Source: Adineta steineri
Lineage: Eukaryota > Rotifera > Eurotatoria > Adinetida > Adinetidae
Reading direction: 5' to 3'
DNA: 64,000 nt
Assembly (NCBI GenBank): GCA_905250115.1
Contig: CAJNOI010000263.1
Coordinates: 1 to 64,000, forward strand
How positions within the stretch are numbered: position 1 is the first letter of the stretch; every line of letters begins with the position of its first letter. The position numbers and the translations under genes were made by a program. This document shows, in pieces, positions 12,145 through 25,100 of the stretch. The notes below the pieces were generated by a model. The model was not told the origin of the DNA. It saw only the letters and a program-made list of their open reading frames with translations, and ran no database searches.

Positions 12145-13309
12145 TTAAAATAAATTTCTCTCTTATTAATCATGATAATAACGAGTAACACAATCTGCTT
12201 AGAAAATTTTTATATATAAATGTATGAAATTAAGAAATAAAAACATTTTTTATTTTTATTTTTGATACTTAATAAAATGAATTAAATAATTTGTTAATGA
12301 TATTGATTCGGTTTAAATACTCTACTACAAAACATCTGTGATAGTGTTTTCTGGAAGAAATTGAATGAATAGACTTCCTTAATATCAACAACATCAATTG
12401 AAATATACGCCAATGCCGCAAAATCTAGAAAAATTTACTGATGTGGATGAAGCAAAATCAAGCCAACATTTCGCTATTCAATTCTCGGTATGACTTTGAT
12501 CAATCGTGCCATTACTATTAAAGTAAATTAGCTGATAGTGCGTATGGGTGTCGGTGTTCCTCGTTGATCTAAAGAGAACACCCAGACCCACATTCATCTT
12601 CTCTCGTTTGATACTTTATCATCTTTTTCTTTTCCGTGATATAAAAATAAATCTACTTATCGAAAATTTTCGACTTTCTATAGTATTTTGTAAAATTTAT
12701 ATTTTTCTAAATTTTTTCTTTCTAGATTTTGCAACATATTCAAATATACGAGTACTAAGTAAGATTTCATGTATTAAACACATTCCAAACTTCAATCTAC
12801 ATGATCGTTTTTGATGCTTTCAAGAATATTCGTTGATATCTAAATTTGTCTTGTTAAAAATCTTACAGTCCAGATTTAATTCATATCGATTTCAATCCTA
12901 ATCTCTATTTACTATGTATCATGATACCTCCGTACCAATATTATGAATCAATCCCTAATAATTGATGTTTTTAATTTTCTCTTTCTTAAACATATATTTT
13001 CTTATTATATTTCATTAGAAATCATTTGAATTTCTAACAGCACCCTCTTTATTCACGTATATTTTTGAACGAAAGAAAAGAAAAACAACAACAACAAACA
13101 ATTAATAAAGCATTTTATCGACAACTATTTATAAACGAAATAGACTAAATTAATACATGCATGTGGGATTTTAAATTTCACATAAACAGACACAAAAGAT
13201 ATAAAAGACCAATAAATGTGTGGACGCAAATAATGACGCTGAGCGAAAATTGGAAGAAAAATGCATAACAAAAAAAATGAATGTATACATCACAGAACTA
13301 GTTTGTTTA
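12145..13309. other. Intergenic region between convergent genes
   Basis: Downstream of both the kinase (+) and the patched-domain gene (-). It holds 3' flanking sequence and a short GC-rich hairpin at about 12540-12590, described separately. No exon-like ORF was recognised. Confidence 0.6.
12540..12592. repeat. GC-rich inverted repeat (GGGTGT/ACACCC hairpin)
   Basis: Left arm ATGGGTGTCGGTGTTC (about 12544-12559) and right arm GAACACCCAGACCCACAT (about 12577-12594) are near-perfect reverse complements around a short loop. It is one of several hairpins of this type in the window, each made of G/T-rich DNA in otherwise very AT-rich surroundings. Confidence 0.6.
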
Positions 13310-16300
13310 TCAAATAGAATTATTCATATTTCCATTTGGTTCATAAACGAGATTCTGTATTTCTGTACCAGCAACTGGTAGTTGAATTACATCAGGATTT
13401 TCTGTTGGTACTGGTTGTCTATCGTTTTTATTTTTCTTCAAAACTGTTTCAATTATATAATACCATGATGGAAGTATAAAATTAATTAATATAAAACAAA
13501 TTATTGATTGATATATAAGTGATTGACGTATAACATGATATATATATGTTTCAATTGAAAATAAAGAAAATATACATAATGATATGAGTAATGATAAAAT
13601 AACACGATTATATTTCCATTTTGATTTTGTTATATTGAATGATGCATGTATTAATGTATCAAGAAATATAACAGGTATAACAAATAACCAAAGTGAATTT
13701 GCAAAATTAAATGTTAAATTATGAAATAAATATAGACAAGCTAAACTTCCAGTTAGAAGAGCAAGTAAATTTGTGAATATCAAAAGAGCTTTTCCAAATG
13801 AAAGAAAAATCACGAATGTTATTAAAAATGTTGTTGTAACGGTAAAAATTGTTAATAAATATACTTCACGACGTATTTGTGCTAAAGATTCATAATGTAA
13901 AAATATGAAACTATAAGGAAATATTGATGGTAATGAGCTTTGTTCTGCATAAGTGTACATATTATACATTGCTTGTAAATCATTACGATCACCTAAGAAA
14001 ATAAGAAAAATTTATTAAATAAAGAAAATACATTAGTTTGCTCAATAACTATAAGCTGTATAAATTACGTCAAAAACCAATCTAAAAGCTCATAACTCTT
14101 GAATGGAAAGTCATAGCGAAGTATGGTTTTCACCGTTCAGTAGAGAACAGTCTGGAGGCACATGCCTATGCATGAGAAATGTTTTCTCAAAGTACCATCC
14201 ATAGCTAGTTTTAAAAAGGATTTTTCATAAAAACTGATTTTTAATTTATTTCGCTATTTTTGTAGCTCGCACTAATCTCCGAAATTCTGAAAAAACCTCC
14301 GGGATCATGAACCTACTGAAATAATTCCAACAAATACCTTTCTGAGGATTTATCTACTAAAATTAATTTGAAAAGATACTTTACGGAAATAGTTCATGCA
14401 TTAGGTATGTGCCTACGACTACCCTCCATTGAATGATGAAACCAGCAGATCGTTATACCTTTCTCTTCAAAAGTTGTAAGCTATTCTTTAAAAATTCCTA
14501 TAGTAGTATATATATTGATAGTATTTCTACTGAAGCTATGCATGTCTATGTACAACGTATGCTTAATATTTGAAGATTCAATTCAACGGGTTCTAATCAT
14601 AAAAATGATTATGGGTGTGCTTTCTCACTTAAAACAAAATAAAATAATTTGTAAATTGTTTACCTTTTGTTGATCTGTATTGACAGAAGAATCGTGACGC
14701 TTTGATAACTGATTTGTTTTTTTTATCTGATATAACAAGATCATTTTGTGAATATGGTGTTAATCGAACACTAAGTGGATTTCTACTAGTTAAAACATCA
14801 TGTAAATCTTCTTGTTCTAACCACACTAATTTAAATTTATTATTCATTGCTGTTTCATTCAAACATTGTGCTACAAGATTATGAATTAATAACTGATTTT
14901 TTTTGTTCTCATAATTCATTGGTTTAGGTATAACAAACATAATTACAGGGCCAATATCATAGTTTTCAAAATGTGCTCTCATATATGATTTTAATGATGA
15001 AGCATTTTTTGGAAGAAATTTATCTTCATATAAACGTGTATCAATTGAAGATATTAACCAAATACTACATATAATAAATATCACTGATAATAAACATAAA
15101 AATCCAGTAAAAATTTTTTTAAAAATTGGATCAACATTTGTTAAAGTTGTTACTTGTTTATTCAATGTTTTACTTAATGATTTTCGACGATCTTTTATAT
15201 AATAATCATTTGGTAATTGATGACAGAATAAACAATGACGACGAGATTTAATACGTTTTAATGTTATAACAAGACATGATGCAAAAAATGTACAATGAGT
15301 TATATATTCTATAAATATATATAATACTATTGTTAAACCAAGATATCGTGTACATGACATTGGAGATATAATCGACATAATTGCATAAGTTATCATGATA
15401 ATTAATGTTGATGATAAAAAATATGGACGAGTAGATTTAATAATTGATGGAAGAATTTTTTCAATATCAATTTTAGTTGAAGCATTTATCGAAGATACTG
15501 GTAAATATTCTTTTATTATTTGATGATATTCACCACAAACAATTGATATACGCATTGATTCAATAACTACAAAAAATATTTAATAGATATGAATTTTTTT
15601 AAACAGATTTGAGATTAAAACACCTTAGTCATTTATATATTTAGTCGTAAAAGAAGAATCGATAAAAATTCTACAATAATTATCGATTATTATAATAAAA
15701 AAATCAACAATTTCTGTTCGATAGACTATTAAATTAAGCAGATACAGCTAACCGTCAGAATTTGTTTTTTTTATTGATTGGGGTACAAGAATCTCGTGAT
15801 ATTCTGCAAATTCTTCTCAATTATCTATTTACGAATAATACCATCCGGTTTATGTCTAATACAAGAAAAATACATTATGTATTATTCTACAATTATTAAG
15901 AAACTAATTTTTGAATAGAAAGAACTGTGTGTGGAGAAAACTATCATCTTCATATTCGTACAATCGATAAAATGAAAAGAGAATTAGTTAGATATTATTT
16001 TTAAGCTTACTTGCAACTACAAAAATAATAAGTGCCATTGGTTCAATAATTTGAATTTTAAAAACTGACAATAAACCAAATGTAGCACCAGTTGCAAGAG
16101 CCAAATTAAGAACTCCACATATAGACAAATATCCTACAGATGTATGAAAATTTCCTTGAATACTTATAAAAAAACCAACAAAAATAAAAAATATTAAGAG
16201 CATTATAGCCATAAATGGTCCTTCATCACGTGCTTGTTTACCAACAGTATCTGTAATAGCTGTTGATGTTGATGGTGAAATCTCAATTAAATTTGATTGA

Positions 16301-18384
16301 TATTTTTCATTTAAATAATGTAACACTTCTCGTTCCCATTGCGTAGATAAATGACGCATATGATCATTTGATATATTAAGTGAATATCGAATACGAAATA
16401 TTGGAACATAGGAAATAGTTTTTTCAGAGGATGTGTGTTTTACTACTGGTAAATCTTCTGGTTCGCCTTTTTCTTCTTCTTCGTCTTCTTCTTCATCATA
16501 ATCTACTTCAGGTACAGTTGCATTAATAATTTTATAATCTTTACCGAAAATAAATGATGCTAAACCATTAGCACCTGTTAATGAATCAAAATAAATGCCA
16601 CTTTCAACATATCGTAAATTTAAAGCATCTTTATGAAATTTATCTGATAATAAATAATTTCCATCAATCATACAAGCACGATTTATTATTGCACATAAAG
16701 AAGTATAATTATATTGTTTGGAATTATTTACATCATTTATTTGAATTGAATGAATAAGTTTGTCTAATGAACGAATCTAAATATATAAATAGAAGTTCTT
16801 GTAAAAAAACTATATTAGTTATTAAATTATTCAAATACTTATGATTATTACAAACCCGTTGAGATTGAATAAGGATTCAAATGGAAAATTTCGGAATTAA
16901 TTGAATCGATAAAAAAGCAGTTGAAATACTTTTTTTAATCAACTATATTTGGTTAAGATATCAAATTTATTTCTTCCGATAAGAAATGTACTAACAAGAA
17001 TTGACTCGTTTCATTCTATTATCTCTACTAACTTCTCTCATACAGTTGATTACATCAACGCCTCTAATATTTTCAACCTTCAATAGAAACTATCCAATCA
17101 ACGGAATTATCCGGTTTTCGATGCAGATAAATGAGGACAAAAAAATCTTGTATTTTCTAAAGAACAATCAAATCCATATAAAAATATGAAAACTAATGCT
17201 TCTAATCCAGATCCAAATATTTTGACATTCGTCTCAATGGATGTATGTTATAGGAATAAAGAATTTAATAACTAAGTGCAAATATTCAACATTACTTTTG
17301 TTTTTCTGCGTATTTTACAATGAAAATTTTGTAGAAAGAAAACAAGGTTTAATTTTTCAAAAAAAAAACACCCACACCCTCAAGATAAAAATTAGTAAAT
17401 CTAATATATACAAAAAAACAGTCTGAGCAAAATATATTTTTCCTATATGACCTCGAGAAGTATTTTTTTTATCATCAAAAATATTTTATGCATGAAAATA
17501 TTCTGCTCTAGATAAGTGGAATATGTTACAAAACAAAATTAATAAAAATTCTAATCATCAAACCATTTTCATACACATTTTTGATAAAACATCAAGTTCA
17601 TACTAATCTTTAGTTTTATCAAATGATATCTATTCTAATTATAACTTCTATCTCTGCATAGTCTAGTAACGTGTTCTTTTATCGAATATGATGAATAGCC
17701 AGTATATAAATAAATGTGTCATTGAAAATGTTTCTCAACATAAGCTAACAGTTAAACTTCATTAATACTCAATATAGAATTATTTAGCAAAAAAAACATT
17801 AATAATCTGATTAGAATATCAATAAGTATTTTTCTATTGAAATGTTCATAGTGCTAGACATATAAAAAATTCTTGTCATACCTCTTCAATAATTTGATTA
17901 TTTAACATATTAGTTTCATTGATATTTTCATGATTGATTTTTCTTTTTATAATAACATCTAATGCTGGATAAAGATCCATTTGTTGATGTGTACGAACAT
18001 CTTTATCACTTCCAAAAATTTTATTAATTAATTGAGCATTTTTTGATGCTCGACCATTTCGAACAATAAAATCTGTTTGATCAAATTGACGTATTTGAAT
18101 AAGACATAATAAACATATTGTAAGTCCAACAGTAATAATTAAACTTAATATTAATATAATCCAAGAAAAACGTATTAAAAATTTGGAATAATTATCCCAA
18201 AATTTATTCGTTTTTTCTTGTACTGAAATGATACCCATTTGGAATAGATTATAATCTTGATTAATATTAGATACTGGTATATTATTTTCGTTACTTCTAA
18301 TCTATTCAATAATAATAATAATATGAAAAAGAAAAAAAGAAATGAATGAATTAATAACATTCTTACCATCTGTATTTCACTCAT
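13310..18384 (-). CDS. Patched-domain (PTCHD/Ptr-like) 12-transmembrane protein with sterol-sensing domain
   Basis: Five minus-strand exons join in phase to 929 residues: 18367-18384, 17882-18301, 16011-16776, 14664-15566 and 13310-13992. The start exon encodes only six residues. Topology matches the RND/Patched family: TM1 (about residues 40-66), a large extracellular loop with a striking run of Asp/Glu, a five-TM sterol-sensing domain beginning at FMAIMLLIFFIFVGFF and continuing across exons 3-4, TM7 (FLCLLSVIFIICSIWLI), a second extracellular loop, and TM8-12 in the last exon. Length suits PTCHD/patched-related proteins (about 850-1000). These are plasma-membrane or ciliary proteins linked to sterol or lipid transport and Hedgehog-like signalling; the substrate is unknown. 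Introns 2-4 are long (1105, 444 and 671 nt); intron 4 contains an inverted repeat. Confidence 0.9.
14070..14505. repeat. Long imperfect inverted repeat (foldback or MITE-like) in intron 4 of the patched-domain gene
   Basis: The segment about 14080-14230 and the reverse complement of about 14345-14500 align over roughly 130-150 bases with about 70% identity by eye. Anchors are AGGCACATGCCTATGCATGA (left) against AGGCACATACCTAATGCATGA (right, reverse-complemented), plus matching flanks around AAAGCTCATAACT and TAGCTTACAACT. The spacer is about 110-120 bases. No terminal transposon signature or target-site duplication could be fixed, so it may be a decayed foldback element or two copies of a repeat in head-to-head orientation. 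Confidence 0.6.
17366..17384. repeat. Single ACACCCACACCC arm (telomere-repeat-like)
   Basis: A (C/A)-rich string with the core CACCCACACCC, the complement of GGGTGTGGGTG, sits in intron 2 of the patched-domain gene just after an A run. Unlike the other such sites it has no opposing arm nearby. Confidence 0.4.
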
Positions 18385-20105
18385 CTTTATGTATTTGTTT
18401 TTTCAAAAAACTGATACACACGTGGTGGAATGTGTAGGAGGAATAAGAAGAAAAAAATATTATATATATGAGAGATGAAACACTCTATCTCCTATTTTCT
18501 TTTTGAAACGTCATTAGGAACATATCAAGCAAGATAAGATTCCGGGTGTATACCTTCACATAAACACTTCAATATGACACGTAACAACAAAAGTCGCGCG
18601 ACAAAATGAAAATAAAGAACACTTATTTCATTAATCGTGTATTAAATGAACACTTTTTTTTTCTTCTTGTGAAGTGTTTCAGATAGTTTGTTTATAGATA
18701 TATTTCTTTTTTTTTTCAACTATGATATCTATTCTCTAGTAGAAGAGTCCAGAAGAAAAGAGATAACGTTGTGTACTAATGATGAAGTGTACTACATAGA
18801 CAAATTCTAGAAGTGCATCAATAAGAAAAAAAAGAAAAATATAGATTCTTCACACATGTTGCCTTATTCTCATTAATATTTTTTCTCGATCTAATTGTAA
18901 AAGAAAAATCTTCGAATGACAAATCGAAAGATGTGAAATACAGCGGACCGCGCGCGTATACCTATCAAAACGACGCGATAAAGAACAGAAAAAAGCGAAA
19001 AAAAATCTTAGCAATAATAATATCGTAACAAAATGAAGAGGAAACATCACGCCATACTCAGACGATGCCTTTTCTTGACATAGAGAATAAAGAAAAACGT
19101 AATTCTACTAAATAATCCAAGGACATATGATCGCATCAAATATTATTCATACTAACTGTTAATTAAATGGTATCGTATGATTATCATTCGAATATATGAC
19201 TGTATTTCCTTTTCAATGCGGTCACAAGGTCATTCTGTATACATGTTTTTTTTTATTTCGAGGAACAAAAGGAAGGGAAAAAATATTAACCAATAGATCA
19301 TCACTAACAAAATAAGACGTCGTTTGCTTTGATATCGTACTATTTATTTGACCTTGAGTATGTTTTATCTACTTTTTTACTTGTTTGTTCTGACTTTTCT
19401 CAAAAAAAAAATCTATATATAGACAAAGTAAATGATTTAAGTATCCTATATTCTAGGTACTGGATGAGTATAAAGTTACTTACAAGTTAAAAAAAATTGG
19501 TTTGATATCAAATGAAATTTTTTTCTATTAAAACTATGGACGTCGCTCGTCAATACGTTTTTGTACTGTTTAGATTTAATAAATGATTCTCATGAAAAAC
19601 AAATATTTAACATTCTATTTTTCAATCTGGATTTTTTTTAAGGAATGATTGATTACATTCTTCATACAATTACGAACTTAAAAGATTGGAAAAAAATGTT
19701 TGATATACACTAAATTACCTATATGAAGATAGAACTGAGATATTTAACAAAGATAAATAATATGATAAGAGTAAAATTTTCGGATAATTTCATACGTAAT
19801 AAGAGTCTAAATAGACGAGAACATATTTAAATATCAATTATATTATGATGAGAATAACAATAGAATTAATCGATGACATTCAGATGGATATATGTTTTGT
19901 AGTGGATAAATCAAATTGATTTCCATCAGTTATATAATAGGAAATGATAAATGATAGATTTTCTTTATCCTAAGACTGACTTAGATGACGAGGAAAACGT
20001 GTGTTTTGATAAGAACTGAACTAGATCTGTTTTTTCTATTTATTTGAACTAAGTTGTTTTTAAAAAACGAAAAAATAAATGTAAAAAGAAAGAAAAAAAA
20101 ATGAT
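18385..20105. other. Upstream region of the patched-domain gene; no gene recognised
   Basis: It contains two CpG-rich patches in otherwise AT-rich DNA: a GTCGCGCGAC palindrome near 18590 and GGACCGCGCGCGTATACC near 18945. These are plausible promoter or enhancer sites for the minus-strand gene to the left. TTTATT at about 20039 reads AATAAA on the minus strand and could end the MTCH2-like transcript. No exon was seen. Confidence 0.5.
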
Positions 20106-22163
20106 CTAAGCATTCGGGATTGGTGTGCCAGGTGTAGGAATACCAACAGTTCCAAAAGCAGCACGATTGAAAAAGCCAGAACCTCGTTTTAATTGTTCCT
20201 AAAAAAAAGAATTCATCTTTAGAAGTTTTCCGATAAAATAAAATTACATACACTTCTGCCTAATTTATTATATGCATCTTGCCAATTAGCATAGATAGGT
20301 GTTATAGGTACCATACCAGCTCGAAGACCACTTCGATTTATTGCTGTTACTGTTGTTACAACACTTAATGGATAAGTAACAGTTTGAGCAACAAACTAAA
20401 AAGAAAAACAAGTATTTCATATTCTATTTTTAACTAATAATAAATTATTTATATAAAGATGAACATAGTATATGATGTATATTCAACAAAGACATTATCA
20501 ATCATGTGTGTAAGTCATTCATAAAATGACATTAGCCATGTACTTTTTTTCAAATTTATTATTCAAAGTTCATATCGTCTATTATGATTGATAGTTTTGT
20601 CTCATACGACTGTCTTTTATACGGATTGTATATACATAAATGACGATACTCGATATATTCGATAGAAGATCCAGTTACATCTTTCAGTTGTAAATATCAT
20701 GAAAAGCATTCAAGAAAGCCAAAGCATAATTTAGTATGTAACATAGAAAATATGCTTTTATACTATCACTTCTAGATAAAAGTCTGGCTATTTGTCTATC
20801 TAAATGTTTTGAATATTAAGAAAGCAATCAAAGACTCTTGTTGGCATTACAGAAGAATATTTCCAGTAAAAATCGAAGACTGTTCTGAAATAAATCCTAC
20901 TATTTATATCTAACATTATACTATTCTTTCATTTAATAAAATACTTACAGCAGCCATATATTCATACATTGGCACCATTTCAGTTTGTGATGGTAATTGT
21001 GTTTTAAGCATATGAATAAGAACATTTGATATAACAATTGTTGCTATTTCCAATAACCACCGAGGAATAAGTCCACTAATATATTCAAAATAAATACATC
21101 AAAAATAATTATACAAACAAAACAAATTTACATACACAAAAAATCCGCCAATTCCTTGTCGATCATAAATTTCTTGAAAATTTTGAAAAATATTAATTGA
21201 TGAATAAGCTTTTTCACGACCAATAAATTGTCCCATACATCTTATTGCCATAACTATAGAATAAGAAAAATAAAATTCATCGTGTTTTTTTTCATTCATA
21301 ATCAAACCTTGAAATGGATGTGAAATTAATATTCCCCATGATTGACATCGTACTTCTCTAACAGTTTTCTTTATACATTTATCCCATGTTACTTTTGTTT
21401 GATCATTTGGTACGACAGGTTCAACTGGACCAAGAAGCTTAAAAGAATAGAATTTATGTTAATTGTTTAAATTTCTTCTTCTATCTTACTTGATCAACTT
21501 TTGTTGTTGTATACCAACAAACCATTTTAGATAAAAGTGAACAACCAAATCCACGATATAAACCCGTAAAACCATCAATATTATAAATATATTTTACTAA
21601 AATCAAACAAAAATTCTTAATTGATTTTCCTTTTTTTTATAAAATATTAAAATAAACTAACAATAACGGAAAACATTTGGATAAAATATAGCTTCTTTTC
21701 CAAATAAAGTTTTTCCTCGAGCTGCAGGTAATGGTTCATAACCCATCTAAAAGATATGAATAAAAATATTTTATTCAAATTCTATGTAGACATATATATA
21801 TATTACCTGCATTAATGCACGTGCATATGCCATTGGATGTCCTAAAGCTTGTTGAAGTGCTGTTGCTTTTAATACAGCAAATGTTGGATTTGCTGAATTA
21901 AATGTTGAAGTAAATCCACCCGTTGGTTGTTGTTGAACAGGTGTTCCAGCTGGTAATGGCGTTTGAATTGGTGCAATAAGACGTTCAGCTGATTGTAATA
22001 ATGATGATGGGGTTGATACATTATCATCAGTTTGAATCTCATCATTTTGTAATGATGGATCCTAAAATTAAAAGAAAGAAATTTAATTTAGAAAAATAAA
22101 ATGATATTCAAAGAAATTATATACAGTGGATCTAATAGTAGATACGGGTGGTGGTGTAGCCAT
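20106..22163 (-). CDS. MTCH2-like mitochondrial outer-membrane carrier homologue, nine exons
   Basis: Minus-strand exons 22125-22163, 21807-22061, 21662-21746, 21490-21596, 21308-21437, 21136-21253, 20949-21075, 20252-20395 and 20106-20198 join in phase to 365 residues. The sequence follows mitochondrial carrier homologue 2, an SLC25-fold protein that acts as an outer-membrane insertase and apoptosis/lipid regulator. Signatures in order are GHPMAYARALMQMGYEPLP, YIYNIDGFTGLYRGFGCSL, HPFQVMAIRCMGQFIGRE, GFFVGLIPRW and, near the end, PITPIYANW. Family members are about 300 residues; the extra length is a polar Pro/Ser/Thr-rich N terminus of about 60 residues, probably disordered and cytosolic. 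Canonical PX[DE]XX[KR] carrier signatures are degenerate, as in MTCH proteins generally. The start is the only ATG before a phase-0 donor. Confidence 0.9.
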
Positions 22164-25100
22164 AACTCGATTTAAAGACAATTTATAATGAAGAAAATCC
22201 GATGGAATAAAATTTTTACTTATTTATTGATTGGTAGATTTATTGTTCTTCTATTCTATTTAGTTGAAAAAATTCGAAAGAAAAGAATTTTTAAAAACAT
22301 ATTTAAAAAACATTTACAATGAATTATTATATTTTAATGTAAAATACCGTATAGAAATAAATTATTTCACTCATTAGCGCCATCTGTAGTGCAGACTATT
22401 TTCTTGTTGAAATTGCTACAAAAGTCGAAACAGACTTTGACAATGTTCTGGATTTCTGACTGTGACTTTAATTGAGTACTTAATAATCGAAAATTCTCTG
22501 TAAACATCTGTTGAAGTAAATCTATCTTCAACAATGTCAATATGTAGCTTCGGAAAAACTAGATCAGAAATTATTCTAATGAATGTTCGTAATGTAGTCA
22601 TACGAGAGAATCTACTATACGAAAACAACATGTCATGATCATTTGTTTTGGAGATTCTTAAATATGTTTTTCATATTTATTTCTAATGAAATATGTTAAA
22701 TCAAAGATTATATGTAAATCATAGTACTACTGTTATGAAAGCATAACCTTTAGTTTATATTAGTTCTACAAAATTCATATTTATTTTCTTTGTAGATTAT
22801 CTTACAAACATATCAGATGTACTAGGCAACATTCTTGATTTCAGTTTCTTGTTCGATCAGTCATTTGCATTGGTTTTGAGTTCTGCGATCGTTAGATTAT
22901 TCTATGTCAAGCAGACCCAAAATATTTTCCCAAAGTTTCGAGATATATGCTTATATCATGTAAGTATTTGTGTACATGTATATGACCATCGATGCTTTAT
23001 TTATTTATATCTTCATACTAATAGTTTCGAGCTGTGTTTGCATTTAACTAAATAAACAAAAAATTTATTCTACTTTGATAAATTCATAAGAAATAATTGT
23101 ACATTTTAGATATGAAAAGTAAATTTGTTGAGTCATTAGTCAGATAGAATCATAGTTGATTTTGAAAATGTTTTTGCAAATAACGATCAAGTATAAGTGA
23201 TGAATATGTACGAAACAAATTATATTAATCATATTATTAATGTCAATAGATTGTTTATGTTATCTATATCATATTTTCTTTTCTATCTAAAGTTCTATAA
23301 GATGATATGAACATGTGCTAGTTGTTTTGTTTATAGAATTTGGTATAGAAAATAAAATAAATAAAAGATTTTATCTAAACTGCAAGTAGGATAATCAAGG
23401 ATTTTCTCCGGTAAATCAAATCTTATGAAATCGGGAAATATCCGATTTAATCATATTTTTTCAATAAGAATCTTAAGCGATAGATTCAAAAGAGCGTTAA
23501 TCTTCTTTCATATTTTGTTATAGAATTTCAGGACAAATCATTTGGGTATGTATGAATATTTATTTTGTTTGACAGCCAGCCATTTTTAATTGACGAATAA
23601 TCGTTTGGATATTCAATTAATAAAAATTTACTTATAAAAAAGAAATTCGCTAGATCTATCAATTTCCCTTGAGAAAATATTTCATATCCAAAATTTCTCG
23701 CATTCAGCTTCAAACTTAGATTTTAATCGATAGTTTATCCTATCGGGGAATCACTTAAATCCGTTAATATTTCCGAAAACAAATACAACTAAACATGATT
23801 AATCAATATTCTTGTCACGATAGTTTTTCCAGAGTTAAGTGCAAAAGAAAAAGAAGTATTCTTTTTTTTTCGTGCTCTGTACTTATCCTCGTAAATCGGA
23901 AAATAATTATTATATTATAAAATAATCGATACGTTTAATAGAGTCATTTAATAAAGGAAATTTATAAAAAAAATTATCTTTTGAGAATACGCAAAACAGA
24001 AGTAAAATGAGTGCAACATATTTATTATAGTCAATATTGTTATGTTTTTGATGGTAAATAATAACCAAAGAATTCCATTTTTTTGACAAGGTATTCATTT
24101 GAGTTCAGTCAGTATTATCTATTTCTATTCATTTATTTGCATAATTACTTTACTGATAATGTTATCATGAATTTCAAAAGTCATATCAACTGACGTAAGT
24201 TATTATTTATTTCTCTGATACTAAAAAAATGTTAAATTGATTTCGTGATCAATTCAAATTGTTTCTAGTTCATATAGTTTTACTACTATAGATTTTTTTT
24301 GTATTGATAAAGAGAAAATTTCATAGGTTATGTTGAATCTGTATGGTAAGTGTGATAAAATATTACCCATATCATTTCTTATTTCTTTAAGAATTAATGA
24401 TGAACAATACTATCTAAATAATCATTTTAAGTCCAAAGGATATTATATAGAAATGTGAATAGTCGATAGGTTAATGTTTGCTTTTAATCAAGAAAAATAT
24501 TATAGTCATCTGATCAAATATACGATTATTTTTTTATAAAAATCAGAGCGAAATGAATCTATAGTATTCTATGAAAATTTCGAATAGTTTACTGGATTTT
24601 ATGCAAATTTAATATTCAGAAACCATATAAATGAAGCAATTAAATATAGAAATCTTATCGTGGTAAGTAACGTATAAAGAAGAAAAAATTGTATATAATG
24701 AATAGTAGTGATATTAGACGAATAAAATGTAATAGAATTGAAGGTTTTACTCTTTTTTTTTTATATTCTAGTTCGAATCTCTTACGAAATCAACATCTGG
24801 TATTTCCATTAAATAATGATGAGAAAACGAGAATATTAGCAATGCTATTTCATACATTTGTAATAACATTTCTGTTATTTTCTGAGTAGTACAAACATGC
24901 AAGAGATGTTAATTACTAATAATTCTATTTGTTTAGTATCCCACTACAGATCTGAATAATAAATTATTTAATCATAAAATTTCATATTATAAATGTCCTT
25001 TTCACTCTTTTAAATTTTAGTATTCAAAGTTATATAGATAAAAATACTAAGAAGACAAATTCGTTAAATAATTGATTCATTTTTTAATAAAAATTTTATA

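Noticed and set aside
10384-12191. Minus-strand ORFs over the kinase gene
   Set aside because: Antisense shadows of well-supported kinase exons.
24760-24790. GTTCGAATC B-box word suggesting a tRNA
   Set aside because: No A box at suitable distance and no cloverleaf stems.
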